Source of the DNA: Deltaproteobacteria bacterium
GTDB taxonomy: Bacteria > Desulfobacterota > Desulfarculia > Adiutricales > Adiutricaceae
Assembly (NCBI GenBank): GCA_031264185.1
Contig: JAISEL010000071.1
Span: 62,001 to 126,000, forward strand
Length of the DNA: 64,000 nt
Direction: 5' to 3'
The translations under genes and the position numbers were made by a program. Below the pieces are notes generated by a model. It was not told the DNA's origin. It was given only the letters and a program-made list of their open reading frames with translations, and made no database searches. Shown here one piece after another: positions 28,520 to 37,721 of this stretch (position 1 is the first letter of the stretch; every line of letters starts with the position of its first letter).

Positions 28520-28858
28520 CTATTTGCATGAGGTTAAATTTAACGTTTCAGAAAGCTTATTGGCAAAGTTATAAATATATAAAAATTGTTCAATATTTAA
28601 AACTCCGCCGCCCATATTACTTATTGATGATGTCCTTATTAAAAGTTCGAACTTAAGCCATGTTTTGCCTAATTCAATGGCAATTTTGAAAGGACCGGCG
28701 TTTTCTTTAATATCCTTTTGTTCTCTAGTAAGAATTTCGTCTGGGAGAGTAACCCAAAATAATCCTTCAATCGGGCCAGCCATGACAGATGAGATTAGAT
28801 AATTTTTTATGGCCTCAATCTCATCAGCTCTCAGCTCATCAAATAATAAAGATCTCAT
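28520..28858 (-). CDS. conserved-looking small protein, function unknown
   Basis: A 112-residue cytoplasmic protein without signal peptide or membrane segment. It starts MRSLLFDELRADEIEAIKNYL and has a mixed charged/hydrophobic pattern typical of a compact fold. It is probably co-transcribed with the lipoprotein gene that follows within a few bases. I do not recognise a family. Confidence 0.6.
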   Translation of the reverse strand: MRSLLFDELRADEIEAIKNYLISSVMAGPIEGLFWVTLPDEILTREQKDIKENAGPFKIAIELGKTWLKFELLIRTSSISNMGGGVLNIEQFLYIYNFANKLSETLNLTSCK

Positions 28859-30162
28859 ATTTTTATATTAACATGTTTCAGATTATAAAATCTGTTTTAA
28901 GTAAAAAATTTTATTATTTTAACTATTTTAATACTTAATTAACAGTATTAACAACCCGGGCTATTACAGGGGTTAACGCAGAAACTTAAAATATACCATA
29001 CGATAAATTTTATTGCATCATTTTTTTAGGTTCTTAACGAGCGATATTTGATTGTTTATTTAGGGTGACCAAAATTTTTCTTTTATTCTGAATTTATATA
29101 GCTGATATATAGTAAAAAATAAGTTTTAAATAATATTTTTATATAAAAAATATATAATTATTAGAGCGTTATTATATGAAAATATAGTGAGTCAAGTTAA
29201 AAAAATAGAAAATAATCTTATTAGGGCTTTGAAATTTTCCAGAACCTGTAAAAAATTCTTCTCAAGCCCACAATTATTTTTTGAAACAGACTTTTGGTTC
29301 CGATTTCCAGTTTGGTATTCTATTATATACTTTATGATTTTATAGTAATATGACCTTATTTTTAATCATTGGCGGGCACTTTCAGTTTTTTTGATAACCA
29401 TTTTTCGGATTTATTGGTTTTTTTGACAGAATCAGCATAACCGGTACTTCTAAAAGACTTCGACATTATAGTTAGTGTCAACGGACTTTGAATTCCGAAA
29501 ATTGCTATAGCCACTAACAGTTCAAAGAAGTTAGATGCTCCAATCATTTCGGCAGGAGTGGCTATACCACAGAGGGGGATTTAAACTCATATACAGACTA
29601 AATAGACTATAAAAAATATAAAAAATCTTGATAATTAAAATATGACTATTAGAACGATACAAAGAAGATTTTCTAAGATAACATTTCACTGAAATTAAAA
29701 GATGATGACCAAAATCAGAAGGAGACCAGCTATGGTTATATTTTTAAATTTTTGGAATATAAATATATTGATAATAGTTAAGTCCATTTTGTTGTTGACA
29801 ATATAGCTAGTTACGAAGACTCAGGCCATTGGTGTAAATGCGACCAAAATTATTAGGTCATTCGTTGCCACTTGGAAAACAATATAAATGGATTTCCTTT
29901 GGTTAAATGGCCCAAAGCACAGACCATAACCGTACATTGGCAACCTAAAGGAAGACAACTCGGACCAGATAATCTCTGGCCAAATTAGCTGGTGTTAGAG
30001 GTTTGAAGATTACGCAGAAAAACAGGCTGGCGATGTCGAAGAGAAACAATCACTGGGTAATGAAACAGTATACTCCAATCGTCAGAATTATAGATATAAC
30101 AAGAATTAAGAAAATTATTCTAATTAAAAAAGGCTTCGAAGTTCAGCGGAGTTGAGAAAGTC
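28859..30162. other. AT-rich gene-free region left of the parS array
   Basis: Roughly 1.3 kb with AT content well above the window average and no intact gene. It contains the transporter relic noted separately. I looked for a cluster of DnaA boxes (TTATCCACA) and saw none, only single near-matches, so an origin cannot be claimed. Confidence 0.45.
29362..29900 (-). pseudogene. relic of a membrane transporter resembling an ACR3-type arsenite pump
   Basis: The minus strand reads AEMIGASNFFELLVAIAIFG then SPLTL in one frame (29362-29575), which resembles the conserved GASNFFELAVAVA segment near the C-terminus of ACR3/bile-acid-family transporters. Upstream, hydrophobic stretches such as LIILVAFTPMA and ITIAGLLLILVIIF continue to about 29900 but are broken by stops and frame changes. 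No start is left. Family assignment rests mainly on the one motif. Confidence 0.45.
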
Positions 30163-30732
30163 TGTTTAACGTGAAACAGTGAGTTTTGATTTATCATATA
30201 TTTTGTTATCCGCACATTTTGATACAATGAAACCTAACCACTAATAATTTTGAAAGCTATTCTAATTAAAACAAGCTTCCGACACCTCTGGAGATAAAAA
30301 GTCTGCTTCTCGCGAAACAATGATATTAGAATCATAAATAGCTTGAGACATATATTGGGTGAAACAATTATTCCTAGTTGGAGCTAATACCTAATAGTAG
30401 CTTTACTTAAACAGCTTCTAGAGTAATTAACGGACAAAAAAGTCTGTTTAAAGTGGAACAAGAGATTCAAAATCTTCAAAGCATCTGTGAACTATTAAAC
30501 TTGTAATAATAATTTTTTTTACAGAAAAATACCTAGCCATGCCTAAACAGCCTCTTAAATTACAGAAGTACAAAACAAAATTTTTCACATAAAACAAGGG
30601 GACAGAATTCTCAAAGTGCTTGTGATCTGTTCTTCGTGAAACAATGGTTTTAATTGTAGAAATACTGAAAGCTATCCCAGCTGAAACAAAATTAAGTTGT
30701 AAGTTGTTTGAATTTATAAAATGGTTGTTACT

Positions 30733-30748
30733 TGTTCCACGTGAAACA
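30733..30748. promoter_or_regulatory. parS site (TGTTCCACGTGAAACA)
   Basis: Exact match to the bacterial consensus TGTTNCACGTGAAACA. It is the leftmost intact site of the array. Confidence 0.9.
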
Positions 30749-30874
30749 ATGATTGTTTATCACTGAAAATATAGAAAACGAGCATTATGTGAATAAATCC
30801 CTGGAGTGAAAATATGACCAAGAACCTGTTCCAAACTAAACAAGAGTTTTAGACTCCTTAAAGTGCTGGTGACA

Positions 30875-30890
30875 TGTTTCACGTGAAACA
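30875..30890. promoter_or_regulatory. parS site (perfect palindrome)
   Basis: TGTTTCACGTGAAACA, fully palindromic and identical to the canonical parS. It lies 142 bp from the previous site. Confidence 0.93.
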
Positions 30891-31018
30891 ACTGTTTCAT
30901 ATTGATGAATCTATAAAAACCGCCCCTTATTAAAAATCAGTCTCTCGAGTTAACAATAGAACAAATAATCTGTTTCATGTGAAATAAAGGTCTCAAACTG
31001 CTTAAAGTTCTTATGACA

Positions 31019-31034
31019 CGTTCCACGTGAAACA
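31019..31034. promoter_or_regulatory. parS-like site, one change
   Basis: CGTTCCACGTGAAACA, differing from consensus only at the outermost base. Confidence 0.8.
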
Positions 31035-31160
31035 ATGATTTTGTATTAATGAAAATACAGAAAACGAGCCTTCCAGAAATAAGTCTCTGGATTTAATAAA
31101 GAAGAAAAATATGTTCAATACAGAAATAAATCTCTTTAATTAACAAAGAGCAAAAAAACC

Positions 31161-31176
31161 TGTTCCACGTGAAACA
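31161..31176. promoter_or_regulatory. parS site (TGTTCCACGTGAAACA)
   Basis: Exact consensus with C at the variable position, 142 bp from the previous site. Confidence 0.9.
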
Positions 31177-31278
31177 AGGTTCTCAAAATTATAAAAACTC
31201 TTGTAACCCATACCACAAAAATTTTGTTACCTATAACATATGAAAAAAGGATCTCAAATTTAACAGAGTGCTTGTGCC

Positions 31279-31294
31279 TGTTTCACGTGAAACA
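31279..31294. promoter_or_regulatory. parS site (perfect palindrome)
   Basis: TGTTTCACGTGAAACA, followed by the recurrent spacer core at 31311. Confidence 0.93.
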
Positions 31295-31370
31295 ATGATT
31301 TAATTTTTATGAAAATACAGAAAACGAGTCTTAGAGGAATAAGTCTCTTTATACCAGAAGGCAAAGAATC

Positions 31371-31386
31371 TGTTCCACGTGAAACA
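31371..31386. promoter_or_regulatory. parS site (TGTTCCACGTGAAACA)
   Basis: Exact consensus, 92 bp after the preceding site, preceded by the recurrent AGGCAAAGAATC spacer end. Confidence 0.9.
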
Positions 31387-31554
31387 AGAGTCTAAAAATT
31401 ATTGAGACGCTTGTAATCTGTACGCACAAAAAAACCTTAAACTCAACAAAGACTTTGTAACCTGTTTCGCGTGAAACAATGATTTCATATTGATGAAATA
31501 CAAAAAACGAGCCTTGGAGAAATAGGTCTCTTTAGTTAACAAAAGACTAAAATC

Positions 31555-31570
31555 TGTTACACGTGAAACA
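31555..31570. promoter_or_regulatory. parS site (TGTTACACGTGAAACA)
   Basis: Consensus with A at the variable fifth position. It is 92 bp after the one-mismatch site at 31463. Confidence 0.88.
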
Positions 31571-31650
31571 AGGATCTTAAAAATATTTAAGTGTTTGTAA
31601 CCTGTACCTATCGAAACAAGGCACTCAGATTCAACAAAATATTTACGACC

Positions 31651-31666
31651 TGTTTCACGTGAAACA
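31651..31666. promoter_or_regulatory. parS site (perfect palindrome)
   Basis: TGTTTCACGTGAAACA, third fully palindromic copy, followed by the spacer core. Confidence 0.93.
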
Positions 31667-31742
31667 ATGATAAAATACTTATGAAAATACAAAAAACGAG
31701 CCTAAGAGAAATAAGCCTCTTTATACCAGAAGGCAAAGAATC

Positions 31743-31758
31743 TGTTCCACGTGAAACA
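31743..31758. promoter_or_regulatory. parS site (TGTTCCACGTGAAACA)
   Basis: Exact consensus, paired with a one-mismatch site 48 bp downstream (31791). Confidence 0.9.
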
Positions 31759-31884
31759 AGGGTTTCAGAATTATTAAAATGCTTGTTACCTGTTTTACGT
31801 GAAACAATGATAACATATTCATGAAAATACAAAAAACGAGCCTAAGAGAAATATGTCTCTTTAATTACCAGAAGGCAAAGAATC

Positions 31885-31900
31885 TGTTCCACGTGAAACA
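31885..31900. promoter_or_regulatory. parS site (TGTTCCACGTGAAACA)
   Basis: Exact consensus. A degraded site follows 48 bp later (31933) and a one-mismatch site 95 bp later (31980). Confidence 0.9.
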
Positions 31901-32073
31901 AGAATCTCAAAATTACTAAAATACTTGTAGCCTGTACCTCGTGAAAAAAGGATCTCAGACTCATCAAAGTGCTGTGAGCTGTTTCACTTGAAACAATAAT
32001 TTCATACTTTTGAAAATACAGAAAATGAGCCTAAGAGAAATATGCCTCTTTAATTACCAGAAGGCAAAGAATC

Positions 32074-32089
32074 TGTTCCACGTGAAACA
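32074..32089. promoter_or_regulatory. parS site (TGTTCCACGTGAAACA)
   Basis: Exact consensus. The next copy, at 32122, has lost one base. Confidence 0.9.
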
Positions 32090-32888
32090 AGGGTTTCAAA
32101 ATTATTAAAATACTTGCGACCTGTTTAACGTGAACAATGATTTCATATTTATGAAAATACAGAAAACGAGCCTAAGAGAAATAAGCCATTTTAGTTAACA
32201 AAGGGCAAAGAATCTGTTCCACCTGAAACAAGGAAATCAAAGTCATTAAAATGCTTGTAACCTGTACCTTGTGAAAAAAGATCTCAGATTTTACAAAGTG
32301 TTTGTGACCGGTTTTACGTGAAAAAAAGATCTCAGATTGATGAAATACATAAAATGAGCCTTAATACAAACAACCCCTACAGAAATAAGTCTCTAGAATT
32401 GAAAACTGACAAATAATTTGTTTCACGTGCAACAGGTTCTCATAATCTTAAAACACTGAGTACTTGTTCCACTTAAAACAATGATTCTTAATCGCCGAAA
32501 TAAAGAATACTGAACACACCGAAACAAGCTTCCGGAGTTACCAAAGATCAAAACATCTGTCTGTCCTATTAAAATAGATGGAGTGTGATCATTATTCAAC
32601 TAGTAAAAATAATTTATAAATACTTGAAATTCTTAAAACTAACTTCAGTGGCAATCCGGCGAAGCTAATAAATGGAAAAAATAGGTTGATGGAAAAAATG
32701 AGATTAGAATAATCAATAGTTTCTGTAAGAAGACTTTGGGTTGCCGAACGGAAAGAACGTGTTTCAAGTGAAACTCGGTTTGATGGTCTTCGAGATGGAA
32801 AAATAAATGATACTGTTTAGAGATATACTTAAATTTCGGGAAATTGATTTCATGAAAAAGGTAGCATAAGTGGCTAAGGAAAAAATGC

Positions 32889-32904
32889 TGTTCCACGTGG
32901 AACA
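32889..32904. promoter_or_regulatory. outlying parS variant, perfect palindrome TGTTCCACGTGGAACA
   Basis: One base from the consensus, but symmetric because both half-sites carry the C/G variant. It stands apart from the array, about 450 bp beyond its regular part. Confidence 0.8.
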
Positions 32905-33766
32905 AAGAATTATGAACTTCAATAGGCTAAAGGATAATCAAAGTGAGAAATAAGAAACGAACCGGAGGTGTCAACGAAAATTTTCCTCTTCACAAAAAGC
33001 CAAGGCAATGATACTTCAAAGAGTTTCGTTTATCTTCAAAAAAAATTGAGCTATAACAATGTTTTTGAAATCTGTTTTACCTTAAAAAGAATTAAGGTTT
33101 TCGTTTTCAAAGGCAAGATAATTTGTTTCCCTATGGAACGAAAAATCAGAGACGATAATCTTAGGTGGAGAATTGATTTGGCAAAAGAGAAAAATAACCT
33201 CGCATACTGTATAATTAATAATTTACTGAGGAAAAGTGAATCAATTTACAGCTAGACAGAAAAAAAGCAAAGTGTTCCGCATAGACAATGGATAATTAAA
33301 ATGAATAATCATGGGATAAGAATTTTTTCAAAAATGGTTTTTATGAATTGGATTTTATAACTTGAAATATTATTGAAAATATGATTAATTATTTTTATTT
33401 GGTGGAAATATTTCTATATTTTTAATATAAATCATTAATACAATGGTATTTGAAAATAATTAAAAGCTATTTATATAAATAGAGGCAAATTTATTATTTT
33501 AGTTTGTTTTATATGTAATAATAAGTTAAAAAAGTTATAAAGATAAATTTATCAAATAATTAGGATAAAATTAGATATTAATAATGCATATAAAAACAAT
33601 ATTAATAATTAATATGTTGTTTATCAAAACTTAACCTGGTTGGATATATAAGATCAGTCCAAGGACCAGGTTTGGCTGAAGAAAACTGAACTTAAAAATG
33701 GACAATTAGCCCAAAATATTCAGATAGTGTATAATCAAAAAAATGACATTTTGCGGGGTTTGAAAA
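32905..33766. other. AT-rich gene-free region right of the parS array
   Basis: No convincing gene. One 95-codon open frame (32968-33255) has no clear ribosome binding site and a composition no different from its surroundings. 33340-33640 is the most AT-rich stretch of the window and could be an unwinding region, but I find no DnaA-box cluster beside it. Confidence 0.4.
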
Positions 33767-34969
33767 ATGCTGATTAGCCAAAAAATGAACAAGGCGATTA
33801 GCGGCGGATCTATGGTTCGTCGCATGTTTGACGAAGGAGTCAGGCTGAAAACATTGCACGGCCCAGACAAAGTATTTGACTATTCCCTTGGTAACCCTGA
33901 TTTAACTCCGCCGACCAGTTTTGTCAAGGTTGTCACCAACATCCTCCAGAGTAATATGCCCGGAATTCACGGTTATATGACCAATGCCGGATGGCCAGAT
34001 GTCCGCGATAAATTGGCTGCCTACCTGAATAAAACCATTGGTCATGAACTGAAAAAGCCTCTCGACCGAGAGCAGGTGATCATGACTGCTGGGGCGGCCG
34101 GAGCCATGAACTGTGTTTTTAAGGCAGTCTTGGATCCCGGCTCTAAGGTAATTGCTCTGGCTCCTTATTTTATGGAATATAATTTCTATGTGTCTAATCA
34201 CGGCGGGGAGTTGTTGGTAGCTGAGACTGATGCCTCGTTTAGGCCCGATCCGGAAGATTTAGACAATAACATTACCGACGACACCAGAGCAGTCATAATT
34301 AACTCACCCAATAATCCCACCGGGGTAATTTATACTAAAGAAGACCTGAAGGCCATCGGCGATGTTTTAACCAAGGCCTCACGCCGACTTGGAAGGCCGA
34401 TTCTTCTTATTTCCGATGAGCCGTACAGGAAACTGGTTTTCAACGACAAGCCAGTGCCATCGGTCTTTACGGCTTACCCGTATTCGGTGGTGGTCAACTC
34501 ATTTTCTAAGGATCTTTCTTTAGCCGGAGAGAGAATAGGTTATATTGCCATTAATCCGGAGATGCCGGGAGCGGAAGTTCTGGCCAGCGCTGTTACTTTA
34601 GCCAACCGCATTTTAGGGTTTGTCAACGCCCCTTCGCTTATGCAAAAAGCGGTGGTCGAGCTTTTGGAGGAATCGGGGGATTTAAATATTTACAGAAGAA
34701 GACAGGATCTTCTGGTTGGGGCTTTAAATCAAATGGGATATGAACTGGTAAAACCTGACGGGACATTTTACCTGTTTCCTAAAAGTCCGGTTCCCGATGA
34801 TTTGGCCTTTACTGAAATTTTACGGGAAGAACTGATTTTGGCCGTCCCTGGCTGCGGGTTTGCCCGAGCCGGTTACTTCCGTTTAAGTTTATGTCTCAAA
34901 GAGGAATTGATAGAGGCTTCATTAGCCGGTTTTGCTCGGGCTATAAACCGAGCCAGACAATTGAATTGA
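33767..34969 (+). CDS. class I/II PLP-dependent aminotransferase
   Basis: A 400-residue fold-type I aminotransferase of the aspartate-aminotransferase family. SLGNPDLTPP, GYMTNAGWPDVRDKLAAYL, the cofactor loop VIINSPNNPTGV, SDEPYRKLVF and the PLP lysine in NSFSKDLSLAGERIGYI are all visible, as is the substrate arginine near AGYFRLSLC. The amino-acid substrate cannot be read from sequence. It lies 16 bp upstream of ilvD, so a role in branched-chain amino-acid transamination is a reasonable inference. It is the first gene after the parS region, and its base composition returns to the window average. Confidence 0.9.
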   Translation: MLISQKMNKAISGGSMVRRMFDEGVRLKTLHGPDKVFDYSLGNPDLTPPTSFVKVVTNILQSNMPGIHGYMTNAGWPDVRDKLAAYLNKTIGHELKKPLDREQVIMTAGAAGAMNCVFKAVLDPGSKVIALAPYFMEYNFYVSNHGGELLVAETDASFRPDPEDLDNNITDDTRAVIINSPNNPTGVIYTKEDLKAIGDVLTKASRRLGRPILLISDEPYRKLVFNDKPVPSVFTAYPYSVVVNSFSKDLSLAGERIGYIAINPEMPGAEVLASAVTLANRILGFVNAPSLMQKAVVELLEESGDLNIYRRRQDLLVGALNQMGYELVKPDGTFYLFPKSPVPDDLAFTEILREELILAVPGCGFARAGYFRLSLCLKEELIEASLAGFARAINRARQLN

Positions 34970-34985
34970 AAATTGAGGAGAAAGT

Positions 34986-36641
34986 ATGCGCAGCGACAGC
35001 ATGAAATTGGGTCTGACCAGGATTCCTCACCGAAGCCTATTGAAGGCTCTGGGGTTGACAGATGAGGAGATGGCTCGTCCGTTAGTCGGTATTGTTAGTT
35101 CGGAAAACGAGATTATTCCAGGTCACATCAATTTGGGCATTATTGCCGAAGCTGTCCGGGCCGGAGTTTTAGCGGCCGGCGGGACTCCGTTTGTTTTTCC
35201 GGCTATCGGAGTCTGTGACGGTCTGGCCATGGGTCATGACGGCATGCGTTATTCTCTTGTCAGCCGTGAGCACATTGCCGATTCTGTCGAGATCATGGCT
35301 ATGGCTCATCCTTTTGATGCTCTGGTCTTTATTCCCAATTGTGACAAAATTGTTCCGGGCATGATTATGGCCGCTCTAAGGCTTAATATTCCTTCGGTTT
35401 TTGTCAGTGGCGGTCCGATGCTGCCTAATATGGTCCGAGGCCAGAAAATGACAGTCTCCAACGCATTTGAAGCGGTCGGCCGGGCCGGACAAATTTCCCC
35501 GGAAGAAATAAAAGACATAGAAGATAAGGCCTGTCCTGGCTGCGGTTCCTGCGCTGGTATGTTTACGGCCAACTCCATGAACTGTATGACTGAAGCGGTT
35601 GGCTTGGGACTTCCAGGCAACGGAACTATTCCGGCTGTCCACGCAGGCCGAGTTCGTCTGGCCAAAACCGCCGGTCGTCAGGTAATGGATCTCTACATTA
35701 AAAATATCCTGCCAAAAGATATAGTTACATCAGACTCTCTTCACAATGCTTTGACCGCCGATATGGCTTTAGGCTGCTCTTCCAATACAGTGCTTCACCT
35801 TCTGGCCATTGCCCATGAAGCAGGTTTGACTCTGGATTTAAAATCCATTAACGATATCAGTAAAGCCACTCCCCATTTGGTTAAGCTCAGTCCGGCCGGA
35901 CCTGATACCTTAGCCGATTTAGATCAGGCCGGAGGAGTGGCCGCAGTCTTAAAAGAATTGGAAAAAGAAAAACTTTTAAGAACAGGTTGTATTACGGCAA
36001 CAGGCCTAACCATGGCTGAGAATTTGGAAAATGCGGTTAACCTGAATTCCGATGTTATCAGAGATATGAATAACGCTTACTCATCCGACGGTGGTCTGGC
36101 TGTTCTGTGGGGTAATCTTGCCCCGGATGGAGCTATAGTTAAAAAAGGAGCTGTGCTTCCGGAAATGATGCAGCACAAGGGCCCGGCCAGGGTCTTTGAC
36201 CGTGAGGAAGATTGCACTGAATGCTTACTGAACGGCGGTATTAAACCAGGGGATGTCATAGTTATCCGCTATGAAGGTCCCAAAGGCGGTCCGGGAATGA
36301 AAGAGATGCTGACTCCCACAGCCACATTAGCCGGTCTGGGTCTGGACAATACAGTGGCTTTAGTAACCGACGGTCGTTTTTCCGGAGCATCCCGTGGGGC
36401 TTCCATCGGCCATATCTCCCCGGAAGCGGCTTCGGGTGGAGTGATCGGCCTGGTGGAAGAAAACGATCTGATTGTCATAGATATTCCCAATAATAAGCTG
36501 GAGCTGCAAGTCAATGAAAATGTTCTGGCCAAAAGAAAAGCTGACTGGAAGCCGGTTGATAAACCTGTACCCAGAGGCTGCCTGAGCCGTTACCGGGCTC
36601 TGGTGACCTCAGCAAATACCGGTGCGGTCATGTCGATCTAG
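34986..36641 (+). CDS. ilvD: dihydroxy-acid dehydratase
   Basis: A 551-residue Fe-S dehydratase of the valine/isoleucine pathway that converts 2,3-dihydroxy acids to 2-keto acids. Cluster-ligand motifs are [12 protein letters not shown] and [19 protein letters not shown], and the C-terminal domain carries the active-site motifs [12 protein letters not shown] and [22 protein letters not shown]. Length is normal for the family. GAGGAGAAAGT precedes the ATG. It is co-transcribed with the aminotransferase and ends in a strong terminator. Confidence 0.97.
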   Translation: MRSDSMKLGLTRIPHRSLLKALGLTDEEMARPLVGIVSSENEIIPGHINLGIIAEAVRAGVLAAGGTPFVFPAIGVCDGLAMGHDGMRYSLVSREHIADSVEIMAMAHPFDALVFIPNCDKIVPGMIMAALRLNIPSVFVSGGPMLPNMVRGQKMTVSNAFEAVGRAGQISPEEIKDIEDKACPGCGSCAGMFTANSMNCMTEAVGLGLPGNGTIPAVHAGRVRLAKTAGRQVMDLYIKNILPKDIVTSDSLHNALTADMALGCSSNTVLHLLAIAHEAGLTLDLKSINDISKATPHLVKLSPAGPDTLADLDQAGGVAAVLKELEKEKLLRTGCITATGLTMAENLENAVNLNSDVIRDMNNAYSSDGGLAVLWGNLAPDGAIVKKGAVLPEMMQHKGPARVFDREEDCTECLLNGGIKPGDVIVIRYEGPKGGPGMKEMLTPTATLAGLGLDNTVALVTDGRFSGASRGASIGHISPEAASGGVIGLVEENDLIVIDIPNNKLELQVNENVLAKRKADWKPVDKPVPRGCLSRYRALVTSANTGAVMSI

Positions 36642-36658
36642 ATTAATTTCCAATAAAC

Positions 36659-36700
36659 AAAAAGGACCTGGGCGATAATTGAGGCCCCGGGTCCTTTTTT
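36659..36700 (+). terminator. rho-independent terminator of ilvD
   Basis: AAAAAGGACCTGGG pairs with CCCGGGTCCTTTTTT around a loop of about 13 nt, ending in six T residues just after the ilvD stop. Confidence 0.9.
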
Positions 36701-36729
36701 GTCAGCATAATAATTAATACAGTGCATGT

Positions 36730-37617
36730 CTATTTTATTCTGGACACCCCTATAATCATCATCATCATGCCTACAATCTGGATAAAGACCACAGTTTCAT
36801 CAAGGATAAGTATACCCATGAACAAGGTAAAGACCGGCCCGATCATACTCAAAGTTGCGGCTCGGGGAGCTCCGATCAGGGCTAATCCGGCCGAAAGTGC
36901 GTAAATGGGTACCACGGTGGAAAATACAGCCATTATAATCACAATAAAGTAGACTTCAGATGGCTGAATAAAGCTGGACATCGGTCTTAAGATAACGAAA
37001 TGGATAAAGACAGCCAGACTGGAAATTCCGAATATCAATGACACAAAAAAATTAATGGCCAGTTTTTTGAAAAAATAGTCCACTCCCACCAGGTAAGCGG
37101 CATAGCTTAGGGCTGAAGCCATGATAAAGGCGGAGCCAACAAAAAAGTTTCTCTGGGGCTGACCTAAATTAGGCAGCATCATAAGAAAAAGGCCCAGGTA
37201 GCAGACGGCTAAAGAAACTCTGGCCTGAAAAGAAATTGAAGTCCTGGTAATAAACGCATTGATGATTACCACCATGGTGGGATAAAGAAATAAGATCATG
37301 CGGCCTAAATTGGCATCAATATAATAAAGGCCTTCAAAATCAAAGTACGATGACAGGTAATAGCCGCCTATACCCATCAGAAAAACCGTAAGCCATTGTT
37401 TTTTCGTCAGCTTTATCTGCCAGTGCCCTCTTGAAACATTGAATAAAAAAACAGTCAGAAAAAAAAGGCCGCTGACAGTCATCCTTAAAGTTAGAAGGGT
37501 CAGCGGATCGACGCCGTAACGGTAAGCCAGCTTGGTTAAAATGGTTTTGGCGGCAAAACCGATGGTGGCCGCTAAAACCAAGAAAGCTCCAAGCTTCTGG
37601 GGAGACAGGATTAACAT
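36730..37617 (-). CDS. EamA/DMT-family transporter
   Basis: A 295-residue protein with about ten hydrophobic helices in two repeated EamA halves, each of five helices (FLVLAATIGFAAKTILTKLAYRYG at the start; ALSAGLALIGAPRAATLSMIGPVFT in the second half). The family exports amino acids or other metabolites or scavenges metabolites; the substrate cannot be predicted. It converges with ilvD. Confidence 0.88.
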   Translation of the reverse strand: MLILSPQKLGAFLVLAATIGFAAKTILTKLAYRYGVDPLTLLTLRMTVSGLFFLTVFLFNVSRGHWQIKLTKKQWLTVFLMGIGGYYLSSYFDFEGLYYIDANLGRMILFLYPTMVVIINAFITRTSISFQARVSLAVCYLGLFLMMLPNLGQPQRNFFVGSAFIMASALSYAAYLVGVDYFFKKLAINFFVSLIFGISSLAVFIHFVILRPMSSFIQPSEVYFIVIIMAVFSTVVPIYALSAGLALIGAPRAATLSMIGPVFTLFMGILILDETVVFIQIVGMMMMIIGVSRIK

Positions 37618-37675
37618 ATTTAACTGAAAACCGGGAGCCTTTTATTACGCTTCCGAGTTAGTTTACCGGTCAAAA

Positions 37676-37708
37676 GCTGTCCCCAAAGAGGAACTCTTTG
37701 GGGACAGC
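37676..37708 (-). terminator. terminator downstream of the alpha-2-macroglobulin gene
   Basis: A perfect 15-bp stem (GCTGTCCCCAAAGAG and its complement) with a 3-nt loop, followed on the minus strand by TTTT. It sits 14 bp after the macroglobulin stop codon. Confidence 0.75.
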
Positions 37709-37721
37709 GAATTTAAAGGCC

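Larger units (their letters stand above)
30163..32904. repeat. dense parS (centromere) array
   Basis: Palindromic ParB sites packed in 2.74 kb. Exact TGTTNCACGTGAAACA sites start at 30733, 30875, 31161, 31279, 31371, 31555, 31651, 31743, 31885 and 32074. One-substitution sites start at 30163, 31019, 31463, 31791, 31980, 32215, 32419 and 32889; 32122 has one deletion. Two-change sites start at 30628, 30971, 32465 and 32760, with weaker ones at 30304, 30445, 30581, 31603, 31933, 32263 and 32310. Spacings cluster at 46-48, 92-96 and 140-144 bp. A spacer core (AAAATACAGAAAACGAGCC and variants) recurs between sites at 31051, 31311, 31493, 31683, 31823, 32014 and 32153. It lies 3-6 kb from parAB. 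Confidence 0.93.

Noticed and set aside
30163-32480. Possible CRISPR array
   Set aside because: The repeated unit is a 16-bp palindrome identical to parS, the sequences between repeats are themselves similar, and no cas gene is present.
32645-33255. Two open frames of 86 and 95 codons beside the parS array
   Set aside because: Composition equals the flanking non-coding DNA, there is no good ribosome binding site, and one reads through a parS variant.
33340-33640. Chromosomal replication origin
   Set aside because: The stretch is very AT-rich and near parAB, but I could not find a cluster of DnaA boxes or dnaA/dnaN.
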